The notes under the pieces: model-generated
Databases searched by the model: none
Told to the model about the DNA's origin: nothing
The model's input: only the letters and a program-made list of their open reading frames with translations
Assembly (NCBI RefSeq): GCF_000422545.1
Contig: NZ_AULZ01000031.1
Coordinates: 1 to 39,914 of the forward strand
Origin: Desulfocurvibacter africanus subsp. africanus DSM 2603
Lineage (GTDB): Bacteria; Desulfobacterota; Desulfovibrionia; Desulfovibrionales; Desulfovibrionaceae
Reading direction: 5' to 3'
DNA: 39,914 nt
Shown here: piece by piece, positions 9,068 through 16,855 of the stretch
How the letters are laid out: each line of letters starts with the position of its first letter
Numbering within the stretch: the stretch's first letter is position 1
Program-made: the position numbers and the translations under genes

Positions 9068-9643
9068 ATGAAGCCGTTAAACCTGCTTAGAATGGTTGCT
9101 GTGATCTTGGCTTTGTTGGTTGTCGGCTGTGGCGGCAAGAACGTCGCCTCCAGTCTGCCCAATGGCGGCATTGTGTACAACAAGTATAACGTACACAGTT
9201 TCATGGACCGCAAGAGCATCAAGGCCAGTTATGCCAACTGGGTAGATGTCCGCACCGGACAGACGGTTTTCCCGCCCAACACCAAGTTCCAGGTAGGCAA
9301 ATGGAGGGGCGGCTTCGTACTCACCAAGGTGGACGGCGGCCAGACCATCCACTACGAGTACAAAGCCAAGCACATGGGCATGAGCGTGGACGACTACATC
9401 AAGCTCATCACCTCCCCCACGCCCGTCAAACTGTCCGGCCTGTCCAAGCTCGACCAGCAGGGAGTCCGCGAGGGCAAGGCCCTCAAGGGCATGAGCAAGG
9501 AAGGCGTTAAGACCGCCCTGGGCTACCCGGCGGTCCACAAAACGCCCTCCCTGAGCGACAACACGTGGGTGTACTGGCGCGACCGTTACAGAACGCTGGT
9601 CGTGAACTTCGACGCTTCCGGCAAAGTCGTGAGCGTGAAATAG
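9068..9643 (+). CDS. Lipoprotein with BamE/SmpA-like C-terminal domain
   Basis: This 191-residue predicted outer-membrane lipoprotein has a signal peptide with lipobox LVVGCG (Cys near residue 20). The C-terminal approximately 50 residues follow the SmpA/OmlA (BamE-like) pattern: GMSKEGVKTALGYP, then NTWVYWRDR, then LVVNFDASGKVVSV. The middle part (YNVHSFMDRKSIKAS and on) is not recognised. ATG 9068 is supported by GAGGAGAGG upstream and by the signal peptide. BamE itself is an accessory factor of outer-membrane protein assembly; this larger protein may only share the fold. The gene leads the plus-strand cluster and is separated from FabG by a hairpin. Its part in the cluster, perhaps an envelope anchor for export, is inference. 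Confidence 0.75.
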   Translation: MKPLNLLRMVAVILALLVVGCGGKNVASSLPNGGIVYNKYNVHSFMDRKSIKASYANWVDVRTGQTVFPPNTKFQVGKWRGGFVLTKVDGGQTIHYEYKAKHMGMSVDDYIKLITSPTPVKLSGLSKLDQQGVREGKALKGMSKEGVKTALGYPAVHKTPSLSDNTWVYWRDRYRTLVVNFDASGKVVSVK

Positions 9644-9660
9644 CTGATCCAAGCATAACC

Positions 9661-9690
9661 GGGCCGGGAGCGCTCAGGCAATCCCGGCCC
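9661..9690 (+). terminator. Hairpin after the lipoprotein gene
   Basis: A perfect 9-bp stem, GGGCCGGGA (9661-9669) / TCCCGGCCC (9682-9690), with a 12-nt loop and only a weak T-tract (tgactttcc). Only 22 bp separate it from the FabG start, leaving no room for a promoter. It is probably a partial terminator or an mRNA-stabilising element inside one transcript. Confidence 0.6.
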
Positions 9691-9712
9691 TGACTTTCCG
9701 AGATATCCAGTA

Positions 9713-10441
9713 ATGACCGAACGAAACATCGCCTTAGTCACTGGCGCCAGCAAGGGCATTGGCGCGGCCATAGCCTTGGCCCTGGCCGAAGACGGCTTCG
9801 ACATCTGGCTCAATTACAGAAACGACCATGCCGCCGCCGAGGCGGTCCGTGATGCAATCCAAGCCAAGGGCGCGGCCTGCACCCTGCTCTCCTTCGACGT
9901 TGCCGATGGAGACAAGGTCAAGGCGGCCCTGGACCCGCTCCTCGCGCAGGCGGTGCCTTTCGCGGTGGTCAACAACGCCGGCTTCACCAAGGACGGCCTG
10001 CTGCCGCTCATGCCTCCCGAGGCCTGGAAAAGCGTGCTCTCCGTGCATCTGGACGGATTCTACAACGTGACCCGAGCGATCTTGCCGCTCATGCTGCGCA
10101 AGCGCAAGGGCCGTGTGGTCAACATCGTCTCCACTTCGGGTCAAAGCGGCATGCCTGGCCAGACCAACTACTCGGCCGCCAAGGCCGGCCTCATCGGCGC
10201 AACCAAGGCCCTCGCAGCCGAGGTGGCCAAGCGCAATATTCTGGTCAATGCCGTGGCTCCCGGCTTCATCGAGACAGAGATGATCAAGAATCTGCCCAAG
10301 GAGCACATCCTGCCGCGCATTCCCTTGGGCAGGGTGGGCAGCGCACAGGAAGTCGCCGATGCAGTCAGCTTCCTGTGCTCCGACAAGGCCACCTACATCA
10401 CTGGACAAGTCCTCGCCGTGAACGGCGGGATCTACATGTAG
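9713..10441 (+). CDS. fabG: 3-oxoacyl-ACP reductase (FabG-like ketoreductase)
   Basis: This 242-residue classical short-chain dehydrogenase has the NADPH-binding TGASKGIG (residues 10-17), NNAG (87-90) and the catalytic triad Ser140, Tyr153 and Lys157 in the YSAAK motif. The segment PGFIETEM and the C-terminus YITGQVLAVNGGIYM are typical of FabG. It should reduce the 3-keto group of ACP-bound chains made by the ketosynthases downstream and is the only ketoreductase in the cluster. The equivalent in aryl-polyene clusters is ApeQ. It starts a run of 23 plus-strand genes with gaps of at most 79 bp. The reaction is secure at family level; the chain it acts on is not known. Confidence 0.9.
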   Translation: MTERNIALVTGASKGIGAAIALALAEDGFDIWLNYRNDHAAAEAVRDAIQAKGAACTLLSFDVADGDKVKAALDPLLAQAVPFAVVNNAGFTKDGLLPLMPPEAWKSVLSVHLDGFYNVTRAILPLMLRKRKGRVVNIVSTSGQSGMPGQTNYSAAKAGLIGATKALAAEVAKRNILVNAVAPGFIETEMIKNLPKEHILPRIPLGRVGSAQEVADAVSFLCSDKATYITGQVLAVNGGIYM

Positions 10442-10486
10442 CCAACGTTTTTCGCCTCCTGCGTTTTCCATTTCACGAGATCAAGC

Positions 10487-11704
10487 ATGTACAAGGTAGC
10501 AATCACGGGCATAGGCATTGTCTCCTGCCTTGGCCACGAACCCGAGTCAGTGGCCCAGGCCTTGTACAGCGGCGCCTCGGGCATAGCCATCGACGAGGAG
10601 CGGATAAAGCTGGGCTTCCGCAGTCCGCTCACCGGCCGCATCCGGGATTTCGATCCTGCGGCGCGGCTGTCCCGCAAGCAACTCAAGAGCATGACCGATT
10701 TCGCCATCTGGGCCCATGCGGCGGCCATGGACGCCGTGGAGATGTCCGGCATCGCGCCCGAGGATCTGCGCAATGCCGAGAGCGGGCTGATATTCGGCAA
10801 CGATTCGACATGCGTCTCGGCCGTTGAACAGGTGGAACAGCTGCGGGCCGGCGGTGATACCGCACGCATCGGCAGTGGGAACATCTTCCGCATCATGAAC
10901 TCCACGGTGACCATGAACCTGAACGTGCTCCTGGGCACGCGCGGGGCCTGCTGGACCATCAGTTCGGCCTGCTCCAGCGGTGGCCATGCCGTGGGCCAGG
11001 CCGCGGACCTCATCGCCCTGGGCCGTCAGGATCGCGTCATCTGCGGCGGAGCCCAGGAGATCACCTGGCAGTCCATCTGCAGCTTCGACGGTCTTGGAGC
11101 CTTCTCCACGCGCGTGGACGCACCCGGCAAGGCCAGCCGTCCCTTTGACGCCAAGCGGGATGGCTTGGTGCCGGGCGGCGGAGCGGCAGCCATCATGCTC
11201 GAACGCTGGGACCTGGCCGAAAAACGAGGAGCGCGCATCCTGGGCGAAGTTTTGTCCTACGGATTCTCCTCCGACGGCGAGCATCTGTCCAAGCCAAGCG
11301 TCCACGGCCTGGGCACGTCCATGGCCAAAGCCCTCGGAAGCGCCGGCCTCATGGCCAAGGACATCGACTACATCTGCGCCCACGCCACATCGACTCCGGC
11401 AGGTGACGCGGTGGAGGCGCAGGCCATCGCAGCTCTGTTCGGCGAGCGCACGCCGCCGATTTCCTCACTCAAGTCCATGACTGGCCACGAATTGTGGATG
11501 TCCGGTGCCTCGCAGGTGGTCTACACGACCATCATGGCCATGAAGGGCTTCTTGGCAGCCAACGTGAATTTCGAATGCGGCGACGAGCACAGCTCCAAGT
11601 TGAACATCATCACCGCCCCCCTGGAGCGTGGGCCACACACGGCCTTGTTAAACTCCGCCGGTTTCGGCGGCACCAACTCAAGCCTCGTGCTGCGTTTCGC
11701 CTAA
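10487..11704 (+). CDS. Beta-ketoacyl-ACP synthase, complete (KS1)
   Basis: This 405-residue condensing enzyme has the full catalytic set: Cys162 in SSACSSGGHA, His299 in CAHATSTPAGD and His334 in KSMTGHELWMSG. The FabB/FabF type of decarboxylative condensation with malonyl-ACP is therefore expected. The C-terminal GFGGTNSSLVLR is typical. It lies 45 bp after FabG and 12 bp before the FAD oxidoreductase. Of the four complete KSs in the cluster it is closest by eye to FabB-like proteins (ISSACSSGGHA, MTGHELWMSGA). In ApeR-like roles such a KS extends the first unit; that assignment here is a guess. Confidence 0.88.
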   Translation: MYKVAITGIGIVSCLGHEPESVAQALYSGASGIAIDEERIKLGFRSPLTGRIRDFDPAARLSRKQLKSMTDFAIWAHAAAMDAVEMSGIAPEDLRNAESGLIFGNDSTCVSAVEQVEQLRAGGDTARIGSGNIFRIMNSTVTMNLNVLLGTRGACWTISSACSSGGHAVGQAADLIALGRQDRVICGGAQEITWQSICSFDGLGAFSTRVDAPGKASRPFDAKRDGLVPGGGAAAIMLERWDLAEKRGARILGEVLSYGFSSDGEHLSKPSVHGLGTSMAKALGSAGLMAKDIDYICAHATSTPAGDAVEAQAIAALFGERTPPISSLKSMTGHELWMSGASQVVYTTIMAMKGFLAANVNFECGDEHSSKLNIITAPLERGPHTALLNSAGFGGTNSSLVLRFA

Positions 11705-11716
11705 GCAGGTTTTTTC

Positions 11717-13204
11717 ATGCATACGGATTTCACGGTAATCGGCTCGGGCATGTCCGGACTCACGGCGGCGCTGGTGCTTGCCAAGCACGGACGCTCGGTG
11801 ACGCTCGTGGAACGGCACCCACATCCCGCGCCCGTGCTGCGCGGATTCACCCGTCAGGGCATCTATTTCGATACGGGCTTTCATTATGCCGGCAGCCTCG
11901 GCGACGGCGAAATCCTGGACAGGTACTTGCGCTACCTTGGTTTGGCGCCGCACCTGCGCAAGATTCCGCTGAATCCGGAAGGCTTCGACATCATGCGTTA
12001 CCCGCAATCCGGGTTCGAATTCAGTTTTCCATATGGAGTCGAGCGGATCAGGCAGGCCTTACTACAGGCCTTCCCGTCCGAGCTCCAGGGAATCGACGCC
12101 TTTCTGAACAAGGTCCAGCAATCCTTTGCCAGCTCGCCGTTCCTCAATCCCGGAGCCCGCTACACTGCCGAGCACGCTTTCCCGGAGATGGACAGCGAGA
12201 GCCTTGGAGAGGCCCTGGCGCGACTTTTGCCCAACGAACTATGCCGGAGCCTGCTCGGGGTGCACTGTCTGCTGCATGGAACGGCTCCGGAGGAGGTCCC
12301 CTTTCTCCTGCATGCGCGGATTGTCGGCTCCTATTTCGAGACCGTCTGCGCCCTGGAGGGAGGCGGCCGGTCATTGGTGAACGCCTTCCTGCAGGAGTTG
12401 AAGCGCCTGGGCGTGACAGTGCTCTGCGGAAGGGAAGCCACGGGCTTCGAGCATTCCGGTGATATCCTCACGGGCGTGCGCCTGGCCCACGGCGAGGTCA
12501 TCAACTGCTCCGGCTGCGTGGCGACGTTGCACCCGGCCAAGCTCGCGGCCATGCTTCCCCAGAGCGTGTTCCGCCAAACCTACCTGCGCCGACTGCAGGC
12601 GCTGGAGGAAACCCCCTCGGCGTACATGATCTTCGGCAAACTGGACAATCCTCCTCCGACGTTGCTCGACCGCAATTATTTCGTCCTGCCGCGCACGGAT
12701 ATCGACAGTTACTTTCGGCCGGATACACCTTTTGACGAACTGCCCATTTACATATCCGCCTCGCACGGGAGCGAGTCAGGCACGAGCAAAACCGGAGTGA
12801 TCCTCCTGGCCGCCGCCCCGCCCAACCAAGTCGCGCGATGGACGGACTCGCGACTGGGAGCCCGCCCGCCGGAGTATGTCGAATTCAAGCGCGACATCCT
12901 GGCGCGCCTGCAAGAGCGGGCCGAACGTCACTGCCCCGAGTTGCGCGGCATGGCTTTGCTGGAGGGCGCCACTCCGTTGACCTTCCGTGACTATGCGAAT
13001 AGTCAGCTTGGCGGTCTTTACGGCGCAAGTCACAAGATCACCCAAAGCAGCCCAATGCCCCGAACCAAGCTCAAAGGCTTGTATCTGGCCGGACAATCGA
13101 TCATCGCCCCCGGCGTGCTGGGCACGCTCATCTCCGCGATGGTGACCTGCGCCAACATCCTGGGAGCCGAGAACATCCTGCAAGGACTGCACGAATGTCC
13201 CTAA
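11717..13204 (+). CDS. FAD-dependent oxidoreductase, RetSat/phytoene desaturase-like
   Basis: This 495-residue flavoprotein starts with a Rossmann dinucleotide fold (VIGSGMSGLTAALVLAKHG, then a Glu at the end of strand 2) and continues with DTGFHYAG. The C-terminus is a second FAD contact, GLYLAGQSIIAPGVLGT. The DTGFHYxG and C-terminal patterns fit the CrtI/CrtISO/RetSat group, which desaturate, isomerise or saturate polyene chains. In this setting it may desaturate or reduce a polyunsaturated acyl chain. Desaturation by FAD alone is compatible with anaerobic life. It overlaps KS2 by 10 bp. A CrtI-like gene also figures in published proposals for ladderane clusters. The substrate is not known. 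Confidence 0.82.
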   Translation: MHTDFTVIGSGMSGLTAALVLAKHGRSVTLVERHPHPAPVLRGFTRQGIYFDTGFHYAGSLGDGEILDRYLRYLGLAPHLRKIPLNPEGFDIMRYPQSGFEFSFPYGVERIRQALLQAFPSELQGIDAFLNKVQQSFASSPFLNPGARYTAEHAFPEMDSESLGEALARLLPNELCRSLLGVHCLLHGTAPEEVPFLLHARIVGSYFETVCALEGGGRSLVNAFLQELKRLGVTVLCGREATGFEHSGDILTGVRLAHGEVINCSGCVATLHPAKLAAMLPQSVFRQTYLRRLQALEETPSAYMIFGKLDNPPPTLLDRNYFVLPRTDIDSYFRPDTPFDELPIYISASHGSESGTSKTGVILLAAAPPNQVARWTDSRLGARPPEYVEFKRDILARLQERAERHCPELRGMALLEGATPLTFRDYANSQLGGLYGASHKITQSSPMPRTKLKGLYLAGQSIIAPGVLGTLISAMVTCANILGAENILQGLHECP

Positions 13205-14427
13205 AACGAGTCGTCGTCACAGGCGTGGGCGCCATGAGCCCTCTGGGCCACGGTGCAAGTGAGCTCATGGCAGGTCTGCTCCAAGACCGCAGCGGCATCT
13301 CCCGCGTGGAGGAGCTGCGCAAGGTTCAAGGCCTGCGCAGCTTGGTGGCGGGCCTTGTTCCGCCCGTGGACCCCAAGCTCATCGACCGCAAATTCCGCCG
13401 CTCCATGTCGCCCATGTCGATCTACGCGACATTGGCCAGCCACGAAGCCCTGGCTCAAGCCGGCGTGCCGGAGGAAACCATTTCCGGCGGCCGTCTTGGT
13501 TTGTGCATCGGCTCCACCATCGGCAGCCCCTTCACCTATGAGGAGTTTTTCTCCGATTATCTGAAGGACTTCTCCCTGGAGCGGATCAAGTCCACCATGT
13601 TCTTCAAGATCATGAGCCACAGCTGCGCGTCCAACGTCGCTCAGGCCCTGGGCGTCAAAGGCCGCATCATGGCTCCCGCCGCGGCCTGCGCCACGGGCGT
13701 GCAGACCGTGGGCCTGGGTTTCGAGGCCATCGCCCTGGGCAAGCAGGACATGATGCTCTGCGGCGGTGCCGATGAACTGCACCCGCTCACCGTGGCCACC
13801 TTCGACATCATCAGTGCGGCCTCCTTTCGCTACAACGACCAGCCGGCCAGCACGCCCAGGCCGTTCGACAAGGACCGCGACGGCACGGTCTGTTCCGAAG
13901 GCTGCGGCATACTGCTCCTGGAATCACTGGACTCGGCCCTGGCTCGCGGGGCGCGCATATTGGGCGAAATCGTCGGCTTCGCCACGACCTCGGACCCGAC
14001 CAACATTTCCAATCCCGATCCGGCGGCCATCGCGGCATGCATGCGCACAGCCCTGGAGGACGCCGGCTTGAGGCCCGAGCAGGTAGACTACATCAATGCC
14101 CACGCCACAGCCACGGAACTTGGCGATATCGCCGAGAGCGTGGCCATCCATGATCTGTTCGGGCCGCGTGTCCCGGTGAGCAGCCTCAAGGGCTTCCTCG
14201 GGCATGCCCTGGCGGCCAGCGGCGCTATCGAACTCATCGCCACCCTGGGCATGCTGGAACGCAACTTGCTTCTGCCAACTCGAAATCTAGAAACAATCGA
14301 TCCACGCTGCGCTCCGGTCAATTTCCTGCGCGAGCGGACCGAAGTCGCGGCGGATGTAGCGGTCAAGAACAACTTCGCCCTTGGGGGCGTCAACGCATCG
14401 CTTATAGTGAGGAGATTCCATGACTGA
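13195..14427 (+). CDS. Beta-ketoacyl-ACP synthase, complete (KS2)
   Basis: This 410-residue ketosynthase has Cys165 (AAACATGVQT), His303 (NAHATATELGD) and His337 (KGFLGHALAASG). The FabF-like gatekeeper region RPFDKDRDGTVCSEG and the C-terminal NNFALGGVNASLIV are intact, so it should be active. It starts inside the end of the FAD-enzyme gene (10-bp overlap) and overlaps ACP1 by 8 bp. The FAD enzyme, KS2 and ACP1 are therefore probably translated together and may form a working unit. It differs clearly from KS1, KS3 and KS4, so the four KSs do not look like recent duplicates. Confidence 0.9.
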   Translation: MSLKRVVVTGVGAMSPLGHGASELMAGLLQDRSGISRVEELRKVQGLRSLVAGLVPPVDPKLIDRKFRRSMSPMSIYATLASHEALAQAGVPEETISGGRLGLCIGSTIGSPFTYEEFFSDYLKDFSLERIKSTMFFKIMSHSCASNVAQALGVKGRIMAPAAACATGVQTVGLGFEAIALGKQDMMLCGGADELHPLTVATFDIISAASFRYNDQPASTPRPFDKDRDGTVCSEGCGILLLESLDSALARGARILGEIVGFATTSDPTNISNPDPAAIAACMRTALEDAGLRPEQVDYINAHATATELGDIAESVAIHDLFGPRVPVSSLKGFLGHALAASGAIELIATLGMLERNLLLPTRNLETIDPRCAPVNFLRERTEVAADVAVKNNFALGGVNASLIVRRFHD

Positions 14428-14677
14428 TCAGGAAGTCATAGCCATCGTCAACAAGGCCCTGGCTGAGGAGTTCGAGTTGGACGAGGCCGTCATGGTGCCC
14501 GAGGCCAACCTGTACCAGGATCTGGAATTGGACAGCCTGGACGCCGTGGATATGGTCATCGTCCTGGAGAACGCATTCGGCTGCAAGCTGCGCGACGAAG
14601 AGGCCATCCGCTCCATTCGCACCTTGAGCGACCTGTACAAGTTCATCCTGAAAAAGAAAGAAGGCGTGACGGCTTGA
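14420..14677 (+). CDS. Acyl carrier protein (ACP1)
   Basis: This 85-residue acidic four-helix carrier protein has the phosphopantetheine attachment motif LELDSLDAVD with Ser39. The tail of helix IV is lysine-rich (KFILKKKEGV), which is less usual. It overlaps KS2 by 8 bp and is followed by a 79-bp gap, the largest in the unit from FabG onward. It should carry the growing chain as a thioester in the cytoplasm. A second ACP lies at 31126. Two ACPs are also typical of aryl-polyene clusters (ApeE/ApeF). Confidence 0.9.
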   Translation: MTDQEVIAIVNKALAEEFELDEAVMVPEANLYQDLELDSLDAVDMVIVLENAFGCKLRDEEAIRSIRTLSDLYKFILKKKEGVTA

Positions 14678-14756
14678 TCCGTACCCGTCGCCAGCGAATC
14701 CGAAGCATTTCGGATAATGGCGGGCGGAACGAACTGGTCCGTTTATCGTAAACAAA

Positions 14757-15551
14757 ATGCGCCGTCCCCTCACACTCCGCATAGTGATCATGAACATCTG
14801 GATGTACTCCGGTCTGGTTCTACTGACCGGGCTCTCCATGCTGGTATTCATGGTCCTGCATCCGCTCAACCGTCTGTTCAGGGGCCTGAGCCGCGGCGAG
14901 AGCGCACGGTTGGCCATCTGGCTCTATGGCAAGGCCTGGATGCTCCTCATCCGGCCCTTCGCGAGTTTCACGCGCGAAGGATTGGGGCATATCCCCACCG
15001 GGAGTCCGGCGATCGTGGTGGTCAACCATTTGTCCTTCTTCGACACGTACTGCATGGGCGGGCTGCCGCACTCCAATGTGGTCTTCACCGTACGCGCCTG
15101 GCCATTCCGCATGCCCTGGTATGCTCCATTCATGCGCATGGCCGGGTACGTGGACATGGAAACCGACGGAATGCAAGCCGGCCTCGAGCGCTGCAAGGCG
15201 CAATTGGCCAAGGGCGCCACGGTGCTCTTCTTTCCCGAGGGACACCGCAGCCGCGATGGCCAGTTGCAGCGTTTCTATTCGGGAGCCTTCCGGCTCTCGC
15301 AGGAAACAGGCGTGCCCATTACGCCTTTATGCCTGAGCGGCACGGACAGGCTTCTGCCGCCAGGAACGTTCTACATGGCCCCGGCGCGCATCAGAATGCG
15401 TGCCTTGCCTCCCGTACGTCCGGAATGCTTTCCAGGCGAATCTGGGCACATAGCCATGCGCAAGGCAGTCAAGCAGCTCATGGCCGCGGAGCTGGAGATC
15501 ATGCGCGAGAGCGCACCCGGCGCGGCATCGGAGGAACTGGCATGTTCGTGA
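14757..15551 (+). CDS. PlsC-type 1-acyl-glycerol-3-phosphate acyltransferase-like protein
   Basis: This 264-residue membrane-bound acyltransferase has an N-terminal hydrophobic span (about residues 11-35), the catalytic NHLSFFD motif (His91, Asp96) and the FPEGHRSRDG substrate-binding motif (near residue 160). It should transfer an acyl group from ACP or CoA to a hydroxyl on a glycerol-like acceptor at the inner membrane. Start ATG 14757 has no clear ribosome-binding site; ATG 14790 (MNIWMYSG) is an alternative. It overlaps the ligase gene by 10 bp. In this setting it may place the specialised chain on a lipid. The true acceptor is not visible. Confidence 0.85.
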   Translation: MRRPLTLRIVIMNIWMYSGLVLLTGLSMLVFMVLHPLNRLFRGLSRGESARLAIWLYGKAWMLLIRPFASFTREGLGHIPTGSPAIVVVNHLSFFDTYCMGGLPHSNVVFTVRAWPFRMPWYAPFMRMAGYVDMETDGMQAGLERCKAQLAKGATVLFFPEGHRSRDGQLQRFYSGAFRLSQETGVPITPLCLSGTDRLLPPGTFYMAPARIRMRALPPVRPECFPGESGHIAMRKAVKQLMAAELEIMRESAPGAASEELACS

Positions 15552-16855
15552 CCCCTCCCAGTTTGAATATCGAGTACGGCAGTTGGACGAGCATGGAAGC
15601 GATCAGGGACGACTTGATCCGCAGGCATGTGGCCTATGCGGCCGAGCGCTCGCCATTCTACCGCCGCCTGTTCGCGGAGCACGGCATAGCTCCACGGGAT
15701 GTGCGCACGGCTGCGGACCTTGCCATGCTGCCCTTCACGCGCAAGGAGGACTTGGCCGCCCACGGCCCCGAGTTCCTGTGCGTGGAGCGCTCCAAGGTGG
15801 TGGATCTGTGCCTGACCTCGGGCACCACGTCCAAGCCCGTGGTGCTCATGCAGACCGCCGCGGATCTGGACCGGCTGGGCTATAACGAGGAGATATCGTT
15901 CCGCGCCACGGGCCTGACGGAGAACGACACAGTGCTCAACGCCGCGGCCATGGATCGCTGTTTCATGGCCGGACTGGCCTATTTCCTGGGCCTGGTACGG
16001 TTGGGCGCCACGGTCATCCGCGCCGGGTCCAGCAGCGTTCCCGTGGTGGCAGAGCTGGTGCGCAATTATGCGCCCACGGCCATAGTGGGCGTGCCTACCC
16101 TGCTTTTGGCCATAGCCGAACGGTTGCGGCAGGACGGCTTCGACCCGGCAAGGAGCGGCGTCAAGCGGCTCGTGTGCATCGGCGAGCCTCTTCGCCTATC
16201 CGATTTCACCATTGCGCCTCTAGGAAAACGACTCCAGGACATCTGGCAGGCCCGGCTCTACTCCACCTACGCCAGCACCGAGTTGGCCACGGCCTTCTGC
16301 GACTGCGACGCCGGTCAGGGCGGCCATGCCCACCCGGACCTGGTGCACGTGGAGATCCTGGACGAAGAAGGCAAACCTGTGCCTCCGGGCCAGCCTGGCG
16401 AAGTGGTGGTCACGCCGCTGCAGGTCGAGGGCATGCCGCTCGTGCGCTACCGCACCGGCGACATCGCCGCGCTGCACGACGATCCCTGCCCCTGCGGCCG
16501 CAACTCCCCACGCCTGGGACCAATCCTTGGCCGCAAGAGCCAGGTGCTCAAATACAAGGGCACCACGGTCTACCCGCCAGCCATCTTCTCCGTGCTGCAG
16601 GAGATGCGAGGGGTGCGCGGCTACTACATCGAGGTCACGGACCGCTTCCAGCTTTCGGACAACATCAAGGTCGTGGTGGGAGTGGAGGGCGACGAGCTGA
16701 CCCCGCGCATGGTGGCCGAGAAAATCGCCTCCAGCGTGCGGGTCAAGCCCGAGGTGGTCTTCGACACGCCCGACAACGTGGCCAATAAGGTTGCCCAGCC
16801 GGGCAAACGCAAGCCTGTAACTTTTTTTGACCTTCGGGAGGGCTCCAGTGACTGA
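15542..16855 (+). CDS. Adenylate-forming ligase, phenylacetate-CoA ligase (PaaK)-like
   Basis: This 437-residue member of the ANL family shows the PaaK pattern: LTSGTTSKPVVL (ATP-binding P-loop), YASTELATAF (motif around the acyl-adenylate), VRYRTGDIA, a Cys-containing CPCGRNSPRLGPILGR segment, and a C-terminal AMP-binding_C_2 domain with VANKVAQPGKRK. It should activate a carboxylic acid as the adenylate and transfer it to CoA or an ACP. It is a candidate for loading the starter unit of the pathway, like ApeH-type ligases. The start overlaps the acyltransferase stop by 10 bp, which fixes ATG 15542. Whether the acid is aromatic or aliphatic cannot be read from sequence. Confidence 0.85.
   Translation: MFVTPPSLNIEYGSWTSMEAIRDDLIRRHVAYAAERSPFYRRLFAEHGIAPRDVRTAADLAMLPFTRKEDLAAHGPEFLCVERSKVVDLCLTSGTTSKPVVLMQTAADLDRLGYNEEISFRATGLTENDTVLNAAAMDRCFMAGLAYFLGLVRLGATVIRAGSSSVPVVAELVRNYAPTAIVGVPTLLLAIAERLRQDGFDPARSGVKRLVCIGEPLRLSDFTIAPLGKRLQDIWQARLYSTYASTELATAFCDCDAGQGGHAHPDLVHVEILDEEGKPVPPGQPGEVVVTPLQVEGMPLVRYRTGDIAALHDDPCPCGRNSPRLGPILGRKSQVLKYKGTTVYPPAIFSVLQEMRGVRGYYIEVTDRFQLSDNIKVVVGVEGDELTPRMVAEKIASSVRVKPEVVFDTPDNVANKVAQPGKRKPVTFFDLREGSSD

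Noticed and set aside
14697-14714. Hairpin ATCCGAA/TTCGGAT between ACP1 and the PlsC-type gene as a terminator
   Set aside because: The stem is short (7 bp) and no T-run follows, so termination is unlikely.
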